Of a stretch of DNA of 64,000 nt, positions 28,001 to 36,316 are shown in pieces; position 1 is the stretch's first letter, and each line of letters starts with the position of its first letter. The stretch is taken from assembly GCF_004917075.1 (NCBI RefSeq), contig NZ_SSYB01000001.1:186001-250000 (forward strand), written 5' to 3'. The notes beneath the pieces were generated by a model. It searched no databases. It was not told the origin of the DNA and saw nothing but the letters and a program-made list of their open reading frames with translations. Origin of the DNA: Geomonas edaphica (GTDB lineage Bacteria > Desulfobacterota > Desulfuromonadia > Geobacterales > Geobacteraceae). The position numbers and the translations under genes were made by a program.

Positions 28001-29077
28001 CTAGTGCCCGAACCCGACTACCTGCCCGAAACTCTGCCCGGTCAGGATGGTCGGTACCACGCTCATGCCGACGCGCAGGACGTGTTCCGGATCGCTCGTC
28101 TTGTCGATGGCGATGCGGACCGGGATCCTTTGTGTCACCTTCACGTAGTTGCCGGTGGCGTTCTCCGGCGGCAGCAGGGAAAAGGCGGCACCGGTGCCCG
28201 CCATGATGCTTTCCACCTTGCCGGAGAAGTGGCGCCCGGGGTAGCCGTCCACGGTGAACTCGACGGACTGCCCGGGGCGTACGGCGTTCAGCTGGCTTTC
28301 CTTGTAGTTCGCGGTGATCCAGGCGTCTTCGAGCGGGACGATAGCCATGAGCGCCTGTCCGGGCTGGACGAAGTTGCCGACCTCCACGCCTTTGCGGGTC
28401 ACATACCCGTCGCTCGGCGCGACGACGTGGGTGTAGGAGAGGTTCAGCCGTGCCGCTTCGAGCTCGCCCTGCTTCTGCGCCACGCGTGCGTCTTTGGAAC
28501 CGGTGCCTGAAACACCGATCATCGCCTTGGCGCGGTTCTCCGCTTCGCGTGCTTCCCTTACCTGCGCCTCCGCCACCTTGTGCGCGGTGCGCGTGCGGTC
28601 AAGCTGCTCCCTCGGGATTACTTCCTTCGCGTACAGCGCCTCGGCGCGCTTGAGGTCGAGGCTTGCCTGCTCAAGGCGGGCGGCGGCGAGGTTCACGTTG
28701 GCGCGTGCGCTCTCGACACTTGCGTAATCGCCGGAGGTCTCGTTCTTGGCCATCTCGAGGGACGCCGCAGCGCTCGTCACCCGTGCCTGGTAGTCCGCCG
28801 GGTCGAGTTCCACCAGCAGGTCCCCTTTGTGCACGAACTGGTTGTCGACCACGGCAACCCGCTGCACCATAGCGGGCACCCGACTCGCTACGGAGTGGAC
28901 GTGCGCCTCGATGAAGGCGTTGTCGGTCTCGATATGGGTCTTGCTGCGTACCCACTGGCGCATGCCGAAGAGCCCGCCGGCCACGATGATGATCAAGAGG
29001 ATGATGCCGCCGCGCTGTTTCTTGCTCAATCCGCCTTTGGCCTGGGGCTGCGGTTTTTCGATAGTTTGGTCTGCCAT
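28001..29077 (-). CDS. emrA: HlyD/EmrA-type membrane-fusion protein
   Basis: 358 residues. A single N-terminal membrane helix (GGIILLIIIVAGGLFGMRQW) anchors a periplasmic adaptor. The split lipoyl motifs are seen in AHVHSVASRVPAMVQRVAV and YTHVVAPSDGYVTRKGVEVG, flanking an alpha-helical hairpin (ASLEMAKNETSGDYASVESA to EAENRAKAMIG). It bridges EmrB and the TolC-like channel. The gene is 19 nt upstream of emrB. Confidence 0.95.
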   Translation of the reverse strand: MADQTIEKPQPQAKGGLSKKQRGGIILLIIIVAGGLFGMRQWVRSKTHIETDNAFIEAHVHSVASRVPAMVQRVAVVDNQFVHKGDLLVELDPADYQARVTSAAASLEMAKNETSGDYASVESARANVNLAAARLEQASLDLKRAEALYAKEVIPREQLDRTRTAHKVAEAQVREAREAENRAKAMIGVSGTGSKDARVAQKQGELEAARLNLSYTHVVAPSDGYVTRKGVEVGNFVQPGQALMAIVPLEDAWITANYKESQLNAVRPGQSVEFTVDGYPGRHFSGKVESIMAGTGAAFSLLPPENATGNYVKVTQRIPVRIAIDKTSDPEHVLRVGMSVVPTILTGQSFGQVVGFGH

Positions 29078-29140
29078 GGTATTTGCTCCGGTCGGGGCGG
29101 CGTCCGGTAAAACGGAAGGCCCTGGATGGTTAGAGATGGA

Positions 29141-30406
29141 TCAAAGCTCGCCGGTTGCCCTCTTCACCCGGGCGGCGGAGACCTGCAGGTCGAAGATGCT
29201 GCGGTAGTAGTCGGTTCTGGTTCTGGTCAGAAGGGTCTGCGCGTCGATCACCTCGGTCGCCGTTCCCACGTGCTCCTGGTAGCGGTCCTTGGTGATGCGG
29301 AGGTTTTCCACCCCCTGGGTGATCGCCTTTTCCGCCACCGAGATCCTGTCCCTGGCGACCAGCATGTCGCTCACCGCCAGCGCGTATTCCAGTCTGGTGC
29401 GCTCCTCCATGTCCCTCAGCCGTTCTTCGTCGCGCGATCTTGCCTGTACCGCCTGTCTTATGCGTGCGGTCGATGCCTGGCCGTCGAAGAGGTTCACCTT
29501 GAGCCCGACCGTGGCGGCCACGATGGCCTGCTCGCGTACCTTACTGTTGGAAAGGTAGTCGACGCCGAACTTGGCGAAGAACTCGGGGTAATGGATCGTC
29601 TTCGCCTCTTTTAACGCGAATTCGTCGGCGCCTACCACTGCCTTGAGCGCCGATAGCTCGCCCCGTTTGGACATGTCGGGAGCGTCGGAAAGGGAAGGGG
29701 TCTGAGGGAGCTGCGTGTCGTCTTTCAATTCCGCGCGGCGCTCAGGAGGCGCACCGGTCAGGTAGTTCAGTAGCAGCCAACCCTTTTGCACCTCGTTCCT
29801 GGCGCTCAAGAGACTCTGACGGCTGGACGCCACCAGGACTTCGGCCTGCAAGAGATCGTTTCTGGTCACGACACCCTCGTCGAAGAGCGCCTGAGCCGTC
29901 TTTTGGTGCGAGAGCATCTGGGTGACCTCGTCCTCGGCCGCGTTGACGAGTTTTACTGCGGTCAGGATGCCGTAGTAGGCCTGCACCACCTGCATGAAGA
30001 CGTCCTGCTCGTTTCCGGTGTAGGAGTAGCGGGCGGCCTCGCTCTGCATGCGCGCCATCCCCTCGGCTGCGCCGGTACGACCGAAGTCGTACAGGGTCTG
30101 GTAAACGCTGAAGTTGGCGAAGGGGTAGCGCGGGTCCTGGGTCTCCTGGGACTCTGACCCGAACTTGAAGGCCTGGGCCTTGGCTTGTGCCACGTAACCC
30201 GCCTGCAGATCGACGCGCGGCAGACGTGTCGACCGGGCGACGCCTACCTGCTCCCGCGCAATCTCGACGTCGTGCGAAGCGGACTTCAGCCCGCGGCTCG
30301 TGGCGACAGCACCGTCGAGGCATTCCTTCAGCGTTAGGGTTTCCGCGTGCGCGGAACTGCAGATGGCGCAGAGTAGAAGCGCCAGTAGAACTACGACTTT
30401 ATGCAT
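29141..30406 (-). CDS. TolC-family outer-membrane efflux channel
   Basis: 421 residues with a signal peptide (MHKVVVLLALLLCAICSSAHAET). Two OEP repeats are visible: LKECLDGAVATSRGLKSASH to RLPRVDLQAGYV, and LSALKAVVGADEFALKEAKT onward. The helical barrel motif FSVYQTLYDFGRTGAA and its repeat LKVNLFDGQAST match TolC-like proteins. It provides the outer-membrane exit duct for the EmrAB pump and lies between marR and emrA. Confidence 0.93.
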   Translation of the reverse strand: MHKVVVLLALLLCAICSSAHAETLTLKECLDGAVATSRGLKSASHDVEIAREQVGVARSTRLPRVDLQAGYVAQAKAQAFKFGSESQETQDPRYPFANFSVYQTLYDFGRTGAAEGMARMQSEAARYSYTGNEQDVFMQVVQAYYGILTAVKLVNAAEDEVTQMLSHQKTAQALFDEGVVTRNDLLQAEVLVASSRQSLLSARNEVQKGWLLLNYLTGAPPERRAELKDDTQLPQTPSLSDAPDMSKRGELSALKAVVGADEFALKEAKTIHYPEFFAKFGVDYLSNSKVREQAIVAATVGLKVNLFDGQASTARIRQAVQARSRDEERLRDMEERTRLEYALAVSDMLVARDRISVAEKAITQGVENLRITKDRYQEHVGTATEVIDAQTLLTRTRTDYYRSIFDLQVSAARVKRATGEL

Positions 30407-30419
30407 GAAAGCTCCGGGA

Positions 30420-30854
30420 TTAGCTGCGTAATTTTTGCAGCAGCGACGTCAGTGTTTCGACCTCGTTCGGTTCCAGTCTCGCGATGAACTCTGCCTGAGC
30501 CCTGAGCGCCACGGGCACGAGCTCGGGCTCAAGCGCCTTTCCCTTTTCGGTAAGGCAGATGCGGTAGGCCCGGCGGTCGGCAGGGTCTGGGCGACGCATC
30601 ACCAGCCCTTCCTTTTCAAGCCGGTCGATAAGTCCCCCCATCGTGGTCCGATCGATCTGGCTTTTTGCGGATAGAAGCGACTGGCTGATGCCGTCCTCCT
30701 GCCACAGAAAGCCAAGCAGTCCGAACTGCTGCGGGGTCAGCTCGTACTGGTCGAACTGTTCCTTGAAGATGAGGCAGGCGCGCTGGTAAGCCTTAGCCAG
30801 CAGGAAGCCCACTGTTTTTTCGATGTCCATGTTGGGGGTCTGTTGTGCTTCCAT
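30420..30854 (-). CDS. MarR-family transcriptional regulator
   Basis: 144 residues from ATG 30854 (MEAQQTPNMDIEKTVGFLLA), preceded by GGGAGGAGCT; the longer frame to 30929 would place coding sequence over the promoter. The winged-helix domain includes ELTPQQFGLLGFLWQEDGIS, DRTTMGGLIDRLEKEGLVMR and the wing RRPDPADRRAYRICLTEKGK. MarR proteins are usually dimeric repressors released by small hydrophobic ligands. It is the first gene of the efflux operon and probably represses its own promoter. Confidence 0.93.
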   Translation of the reverse strand: MEAQQTPNMDIEKTVGFLLAKAYQRACLIFKEQFDQYELTPQQFGLLGFLWQEDGISQSLLSAKSQIDRTTMGGLIDRLEKEGLVMRRPDPADRRAYRICLTEKGKALEPELVPVALRAQAEFIARLEPNEVETLTSLLQKLRS

Positions 30855-30920
30855 AGCTCCTCCCGTAGAAGGGCAACGGTTTGATATCACGACCGAAAAG
30901 CTGCCCCAGCAAAGGAGAGC

Positions 30921-30948
30921 ATTATGCACATAATCAGTATGCTGTCAA
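30921..30948 (-). promoter_or_regulatory. Promoter and MarR operator of the marR-tolC-emrAB operon
   Basis: On the minus strand TTGACA (30948-30943), a 16-nt spacer and CATAAT (30926-30921) form a near-consensus promoter. The -10 is one half of the perfect inverted repeat ATTATGCACATAAT (30921-30934). A dimeric repressor bound there would block RNA polymerase. The palindrome fits the size of MarR operators. Confidence 0.75.
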
Positions 30949-31025
30949 TCAGCTTATTTAGGGGGTGAGAGCGGGGTTTTTCAGGAGGTGATAGGGTGAG
31001 GGCGTTTGGTAGTGAGGGACCGTGT

Positions 31026-31051
31026 CGACCTCCCCCCTCGGGGGGAGGTCG
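31026..31051. repeat. Perfect G/C hairpin (CGACCTCCCCCC)
   Basis: CGACCTCCCCCC and GGGGGGAGGTCG are exact complements around TC. It lies between the lytic transglycosylase stop and the efflux promoter. No T-run follows on either strand. It resembles the hairpin at 18090-18120 in style. Confidence 0.6.
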
Positions 31052-31066
31052 GCTTTACGATGCTGA

Positions 31067-33208
31067 CTATTGCTGGGACGGGGAGGGCTGCGTGGCCACG
31101 TCTTGAGCGACCTTGCTTTCCTCCACCGCCTGCTGCGGGAGGACCGGTTTCGGTGCACCCGGCTCCTGGTAGGGGGGGAGGCGGTACAGCCGCTGGTACA
31201 TCTGCATGCTGGTTACTACTTTTTTGACGTACTCGCGGGTCTCCCGGAAGGGGATGCTCTCCACGAACTCGTCCTGCGGCAGGTCGCCGTACGCCTTCTG
31301 CCAACGCTTCACGTTGCCCGAGCCCGCGTTGTAGGCGGCGACTGTGAGGGTGAGGTTCTTGTCGTACAGTTGCAGCAAGTCCTTTAGGTGGCGTGCGCCT
31401 AGCTTGATGTTGAGGGCCGGGGTGGTCAAACGATTCGAGTCACCCTTGGAAATCGACTCGGCGGTGGCGGGCATGATCTGCATGAGACCGACGGCGCCCA
31501 CCGGCGAAAGTGCGGCGGGGAAATAGTTGCTCTCGGTGCGCATCACTGCGTAAACCAGGCTCTCGGGGACCGCGGCCGCGGCGGCGTGTTTGGCGACATC
31601 TTCGCGGAAGGCGAGCGGGAAAGCGGCGCCGAGCACGGTGGCGTTGTCGCCGCGCTTGGGCTTTTCGTTCCCGAGTGCGTGATAGGCGCCGTTGTAGTTC
31701 CCCATCTCGAGGTACAGACGTGCGATACCCGAGGGGTTCTTCCCTTTCTTGGAAAGTGAGAGTTCCCGCGCCGCTTCCTCGAAGAGACCGAGCGCGATAA
31801 GCGCCTTCTCCCGTTCGAAGCCGGACGGCATCGGCAGGACGTCGGCCAGGTTCTGGGGGGGCTGGGGGAGCGAGGCGGCGCTCTGGTTCTGGTTGCTTAT
31901 CAGCGTGTAGTATCCGAGCGGGTATTCCGCGACCAGCGCGGCGAACATCACCTGTGCGCTCTTCTCGTCGCCGGTGAGGGCAAGGGTTCTGCCTAGCCAG
32001 TAAAGCGCCTTGTCGCGCAGGTCGTCGCGTTCGGCAAGTTTCCTGAACTGTGCCGCGGCATCGGCGTAGTCGCGGGACTGGTAGCTGCACCAAGCGGCTT
32101 CCCATAGGACGTTGACGTTCTTCTGGGTCGGCGCCGCGGCAAGGTATTGCCTGAACAACGACGCCGCTTCACTCCATTTCCTCTGGAAACGTTTCAGGTA
32201 GGCGGCCTCGAGCATCGCTTCCTGGGCCACCGTTCCACGCTTCGCGTCCTGGGAAAGCTTTTGATAAAGCTGGAAAGCCTCTTCTCCCTTGCCTTCCTTG
32301 TCCAGGGTACGGGCAAACCACAGATCCGCATCGCCGTATCCGGAAAGGGCCGCGAAGGTGCTCTGTGCCTGCTGATAGCGTCTTGCCTTGAACAGCGCTT
32401 GTCCCTTCTTGAAAGTCACCTTGCGGATGAAGTCGTCGTTTTCACCGTTCAACTGGATTGCGGCAAAGGCCTCGGCGGCCTTCAGATGGCGCCCGAGATC
32501 GTAGAGGGTGCAGGCGCGTTTGTAGAGTTCGGCGCTGCTGTAAGGCTCGGCCTTGATGCCGGTTGCCGCGAGATTCTGCAGCTCGGCGGCCGCTTTGTCG
32601 GCATAGGGGGAGGCGGGGTAGCTGAGGTAGATGGTGCGTAAAACGGTAACGGCGGTCGCGGTATCTCCAAGCTTTTCGCGGGAGAGGGCGGACCCGTATA
32701 GAGCCGAGATGGAATCACTGCCGGAGGGGTAGCGCTCGACGAAGGTGGCATAGCTTTGCTGCGCTTCCTTCGGGTAGCCGGCGGCGGCAAGGGAATCGGC
32801 GTAGAGGATGAGCGTCTGGCGCGCGAGCCGGCTCGCCGGGAAGTCCTTGAGAAGCTTGTACAGCGGCGGGAGTGCCTGGGCGTGGCGCTGCAGCTTGGAA
32901 AGGGCGAGCCCCTGGTAGTAGAGGGCGTAGTCGGCTAAGAGCGGGTAACCTTCCGCAGCGGCGGGGAACTGTGCCGCGGCCTCTTCCCACTGCTCCATCT
33001 TGGCGGCGGCGATCCCCGCCATGAAGGAGCGGATTGCCGGGTCGTTGATGTTAAGGGCTGCGTCACGGGCGGCGCGGTAGTCCTTGGCCTGCATGCGCTT
33101 GGCGGCGGTGGTGAGAGCCTCGTCGGCCGGTTTGCTAAGGTTTGCTGCGGAGGCGGGAAGGACGGCGCAAAGCATCAGTGCTGCTGCTGCGATGGTACGG
33201 CAAAACAT
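31067..33208 (-). CDS. slt: Soluble lytic murein transglycosylase with helical repeat domain
   Basis: 713 residues from ATG 33208, chosen for AAGGGAG upstream and the resulting signal peptide (MFCRTIAAAALMLCAVLPAS then AANL). The long N-terminal region is a superhelix of TPR-like repeats (KDYRAARDAALNINDPAIRS onward), as in Slt70. The C-terminal SLT domain carries the catalytic Glu in YAVMRTESNYFPAALSP, then GAVGLMQIMPATAESI and VAAYNAGSGNVKRW. It cleaves peptidoglycan glycan strands in the periplasm, producing anhydromuropeptides. The last roughly 40 residues are Pro/Gln-rich and probably disordered. Confidence 0.93.
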   Translation of the reverse strand: MFCRTIAAAALMLCAVLPASAANLSKPADEALTTAAKRMQAKDYRAARDAALNINDPAIRSFMAGIAAAKMEQWEEAAAQFPAAAEGYPLLADYALYYQGLALSKLQRHAQALPPLYKLLKDFPASRLARQTLILYADSLAAAGYPKEAQQSYATFVERYPSGSDSISALYGSALSREKLGDTATAVTVLRTIYLSYPASPYADKAAAELQNLAATGIKAEPYSSAELYKRACTLYDLGRHLKAAEAFAAIQLNGENDDFIRKVTFKKGQALFKARRYQQAQSTFAALSGYGDADLWFARTLDKEGKGEEAFQLYQKLSQDAKRGTVAQEAMLEAAYLKRFQRKWSEAASLFRQYLAAAPTQKNVNVLWEAAWCSYQSRDYADAAAQFRKLAERDDLRDKALYWLGRTLALTGDEKSAQVMFAALVAEYPLGYYTLISNQNQSAASLPQPPQNLADVLPMPSGFEREKALIALGLFEEAARELSLSKKGKNPSGIARLYLEMGNYNGAYHALGNEKPKRGDNATVLGAAFPLAFREDVAKHAAAAAVPESLVYAVMRTESNYFPAALSPVGAVGLMQIMPATAESISKGDSNRLTTPALNIKLGARHLKDLLQLYDKNLTLTVAAYNAGSGNVKRWQKAYGDLPQDEFVESIPFRETREYVKKVVTSMQMYQRLYRLPPYQEPGAPKPVLPQQAVEESKVAQDVATQPSPSQQ

Positions 33209-33387
33209 GGAGACTCCCTTACGTTGCAAAACTAACCTCGTATTTGTACCGAAGCACGGCGCAAAAGGCAATTGTTAATGTATTGACCAATTACAACTAA
33301 TCCCAACTTCTCATCGGTTAACTCCGAATTTTGTTCCTACTGGGGCTCCCGGCACGTGACCTCCAGCGGGTGGCCTGTCGCGCCCAT

Positions 33388-33933
33388 CGAGTCCTTCATC
33401 GCACCCGACGAGTCGTCGGTCCCACCGGACGAGTCGTTGATCGCACCGGACGAGTCGTTGATCGCACCGGACGAGTCGTTGATCGCACCGGACGAGTCGT
33501 CGACCGCACCCGACGAGTCGTTGGTCGCACCTGATGAGTCGTTGATCGCACCTGATGAGTCGTCGATCGCACCTGATGAGTCGTCGATCGCGCCTGATGA
33601 GTTGTTGATCGCACCTGACGAGTCGTTGATCGCACCTGACGAGTCGTTGGTCGCACCTGATGAGTCGTTGATCGCACCTGACGAGTCGTTGATCGCGCCT
33701 AACGAGTCGTCGATCGCGCCTGACGAGTCGTTGATCGCGCCTGATGAGTCGTTGGTCGCGCCTGATGAGTCGTTGGTCGCACCTGACGAGTCATTGATCG
33801 CACTCGACGAGTCGTTGATCGCGCTTGATGAGTCGTTGGTCGCACCTGACGAGTCGTTGATCGCACCCGACGAGTCGTCGATCGCACCCGACGAGTCGTT
33901 GATCCCTCTCGACGAGTCGTCTGCCGCGGCATT
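33388..33933. repeat. Minisatellite: about 26 tandem copies of a 21-bp unit
   Basis: This occupies most of the roughly 800-bp gap between the transglycosylase start and rnr. The consensus unit is GACGAGTCGTTGATCGCACC plus one variable base; the period stays exactly 21 bp throughout. Units vary mainly at GAC/GAT, TTG/TCG, ATC/GTC, GCA/GCG and the last base; the outer units are degenerate. Several frames are open across it, giving DESLIAP repeats on plus and SGAINDS repeats on minus. Neither frame has a convincing start, ribosome site or signal peptide. I treat it as a non-coding array of unknown role, while a repeat protein is not excluded. I see nothing else in 33209-33387. Confidence 0.85.
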
Positions 33934-33951
33934 CGTGCCGCATCGCCTTTC

Positions 33952-33980
33952 TTGACTTTCCGTCGCCCCTTCTGCATTAT
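33952..33980 (+). promoter_or_regulatory. Likely sigma-70 promoter of rnr
   Basis: TTGACT (33952-33957), a 17-nt spacer and CATTAT (33975-33980) lie about 40 nt before the rnr start, immediately after the 21-bp array ends. Confidence 0.5.
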
Positions 33981-34021
33981 CCAACGGTGCTGATTTTATT
34001 GTTTTTCCCGGAGGTTTATAT

Positions 34022-36235
34022 ATGCGCAAAGGCAAGGACGCGATCATGAGGCTGCTGGGCAAAGGGGAGCCGGTGCCGTACCGGCAGATGCTCAAGGCCC
34101 TCAACGTCTCCCGTCACGAGCGGGAACACCTGGACGATCAACTCGACTACCTGGTCGAAACAGGGGAGATCGCCAAGCTTCCGGGGCGTATTTATACCAT
34201 GGCGGGAGCGGGTGGCTCGGTGCGCGGCAAACTCTCCATGCACCGCGACGGCTACGGTTTCGTGATGCCGGAGGACGGGGGCGAGGACCTCTTCGTCCCG
34301 GCTCGATACCTCACGGAATATATGAACGGCGACATCGTGGACGCCCAGGTTGTTTCCACACGTCGTGACGGTAAAAGGGAAGGGCGCGTCACCGGCATCG
34401 TGAAGCGTGGCGTCACTGAGATCGTCGGTCGCTTCGAGGCAGCCGGGAAGGGGGGGCGCGTGATACCGGACGATCCTAAGCTCGGCCGCGACCTCTTCCT
34501 GACCCCCGGGGCCTCCGGTGGGGCCGCCAAGGCACGCACGGGGCAGATCGTGCTCGCCCAGATCACCTCGTACCCTTCCGGGGTGCGCCCGCTTGAGGGG
34601 CGCATCGTGGAGGTGCTTGGGGAGGCGAACGACCCAGAAGTGGAAGTCCTCTCCGTCATCAAGAAGTACGAGCTCCCGCATGTCTTCGATGCGAAGGTGA
34701 TGGAGGAGGCCGAGCGCGAGCCGCAGGAGGTAAGCGAGGAGGCGCGGCAGGGGCGGGTCGATCTGCGCGAGCGGCTCATCGTCACCATAGACGGCGAGAC
34801 CGCGCGCGACTTCGACGACGCGGTCTCCGTCTCTCGCGAGGGGGACAAGATCCGCCTCTGGGTTTCCATCGCGGACGTTGCGCACTACGTCACCGAAGGA
34901 TCGCGCCTGGACACCGAGGCGTACCTGCGCGGGACCTCGGTCTACTTCCCGGACCGCTGCATTCCGATGCTCCCGGAAGAGCTCTCCAACGGTATCTGCT
35001 CGCTAAACCCGCAGGTGGACCGCCTGACCATGACCGCCGAGATGCTCTTCGACGAGTCCGGCGCCCGCGTGGACCAGAAGTTCTACGCGAGCGTCATCAA
35101 GAGCTCCGCCCGTCTCACCTATACCACGGTGAAGAAGGTTCTCGTGGACCGGGACGAGGAGACCATCGCGGCGAACCGGCACCTGGTCGAGGATCTCAAG
35201 GTGATGGAAGACCTGGCGCTCAGGCTCAATAAGGTGCGCGCGGGACGAGGGAGCATCGATTTCGACCTGCCGGAGCCCCAGATCATCCTCGACACCCAGG
35301 GGGAAACCACGGCGATCGTGCGCGCCGAGAGAAACCTTGCGCACCGCATCATCGAGGAGTTCATGCTCGCCGCCAACGAGGCGGTGTCCCACTTTCTCGA
35401 AACGACACCGGTCCCTTCGCTCTACCGCATCCACGAGAATCCCGACCCGGTCAAGCTCCAGGACCTGTCAGAGTTCGTCTTCGGCTTCGGCTACATACTC
35501 AAAGTGGTAGACGAAAAGGTGAGCCCCAACGCGCTGCAAAAGCTACTGGAAGAGGTGGCGGGAAAGCCGGAGGAGCGGCTCATCAACGAGGTGCTGCTGC
35601 GCTGCATGAAGCAGGCGCGCTACAGCGCCGAGAACCTGGGCCACTTTGGCCTCGCCGCCGCGAGTTACACCCACTTCACCTCGCCGATTCGCCGCTATCC
35701 CGACCTCGTGGTGCACCGCATCCTTAAGCGCGTGCTCGCCGGGAAGATGAATAAGGCGGATAAGGACCGGCTCGAGGCGCGGCTCCCCGAGACCGCGCTG
35801 CACACGAGCAAGCGCGAACGGGTCGCCATGGAGGCGGAACGTGAGATGGTGGATCTCAAGAAAATGCAGTTCATGCGCGACAAGATAGGCGAGGAGTACG
35901 ACGGGTACATCACCGGGGTCGCCCCATTTGGTTTCTTCGTGGAGCTCGTCGACCTCTTCGTGGAGGGGATGGTGCCGGTCGCCACCCTCCCGCAGGACTA
36001 CTACGTGCACATCGAGAAGAGCCACGCCCTGGTGGGTGAGCGAAGCCGCGCCATGTACCGCATCGCCGACAAGATCCGGGTGAAGGTGGCCGGGGTGAAC
36101 GAGCCGGCGCGGCAGGTGGAATTCGCGCTCGTCGGGACCCTGGAGAAGCGTCCCATCGAGCCGATCGCCGATGTCCGGAACGCCTACCAGCGCATCCCGA
36201 TAAAGGGGAAGCGTCCCAAGCCGAAACGGCGCTGA
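34022..36235 (+). CDS. rnr: Ribonuclease R
   Basis: 737 residues; ATG 34022 follows GGAGGTTTATAT. RNase R is a processive 3'-5' exoribonuclease that degrades structured RNA and acts in RNA quality control. Order of domains: N-terminal helix-turn-helix (YRQMLKALNVSRHEREHLDD), cold-shock OB folds (GKLSMHRDGYGFVMPEDGGE), the RNB catalytic domain with metal-binding IDGETARDFDDAVSVSREGD and FTSPIRRYPDLVVHRIL, then an S1 domain (YDGYITGVAPFGFFVELVD). The tail is short and basic (PIKGKRPKPKRR). Confidence 0.97.
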   Translation: MRKGKDAIMRLLGKGEPVPYRQMLKALNVSRHEREHLDDQLDYLVETGEIAKLPGRIYTMAGAGGSVRGKLSMHRDGYGFVMPEDGGEDLFVPARYLTEYMNGDIVDAQVVSTRRDGKREGRVTGIVKRGVTEIVGRFEAAGKGGRVIPDDPKLGRDLFLTPGASGGAAKARTGQIVLAQITSYPSGVRPLEGRIVEVLGEANDPEVEVLSVIKKYELPHVFDAKVMEEAEREPQEVSEEARQGRVDLRERLIVTIDGETARDFDDAVSVSREGDKIRLWVSIADVAHYVTEGSRLDTEAYLRGTSVYFPDRCIPMLPEELSNGICSLNPQVDRLTMTAEMLFDESGARVDQKFYASVIKSSARLTYTTVKKVLVDRDEETIAANRHLVEDLKVMEDLALRLNKVRAGRGSIDFDLPEPQIILDTQGETTAIVRAERNLAHRIIEEFMLAANEAVSHFLETTPVPSLYRIHENPDPVKLQDLSEFVFGFGYILKVVDEKVSPNALQKLLEEVAGKPEERLINEVLLRCMKQARYSAENLGHFGLAAASYTHFTSPIRRYPDLVVHRILKRVLAGKMNKADKDRLEARLPETALHTSKRERVAMEAEREMVDLKKMQFMRDKIGEEYDGYITGVAPFGFFVELVDLFVEGMVPVATLPQDYYVHIEKSHALVGERSRAMYRIADKIRVKVAGVNEPARQVEFALVGTLEKRPIEPIADVRNAYQRIPIKGKRPKPKRR

Positions 36236-36241
36236 AAGCTG

Positions 36242-36271
36242 TTGCGCTGGATTTAAGCGCTGTGATATAAA
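36242..36271 (+). promoter_or_regulatory. Possible promoter of the tatC-ribF genes
   Basis: TTGCGC (36242-36247), an 18-nt spacer and TATAAA (36266-36271) lie in the rnr-tatC gap. The -10 is strong, the -35 weak. Confidence 0.4.
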
Positions 36272-36316
36272 AGCTGTTTGAGCTCTGCACGGCATTAATT
36301 AGGAGAAGAGAGGTAT

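Noticed and set aside
31026..31051. Terminator of the lytic transglycosylase gene
   Set aside because: The hairpin is perfect but no T-run follows on the minus strand.
33388..33933. CRISPR array
   Set aside because: Units are directly adjacent with no unique spacers and no cas genes are present.
33356..33955. Plus-strand frame encoding DESLIAP repeats
   Set aside because: GTG start without a good ribosome site, no promoter or signal peptide seen, and all composition derives from the tandem repeat. Kept only as a repeat feature.
33337..34104. Long minus-strand frame encoding SGAINDS repeats
   Set aside because: Its only ATG starts lie inside rnr, there is no ribosome site near the array, and there is no signal peptide; it is open because the 21-bp unit has no stop in that frame.
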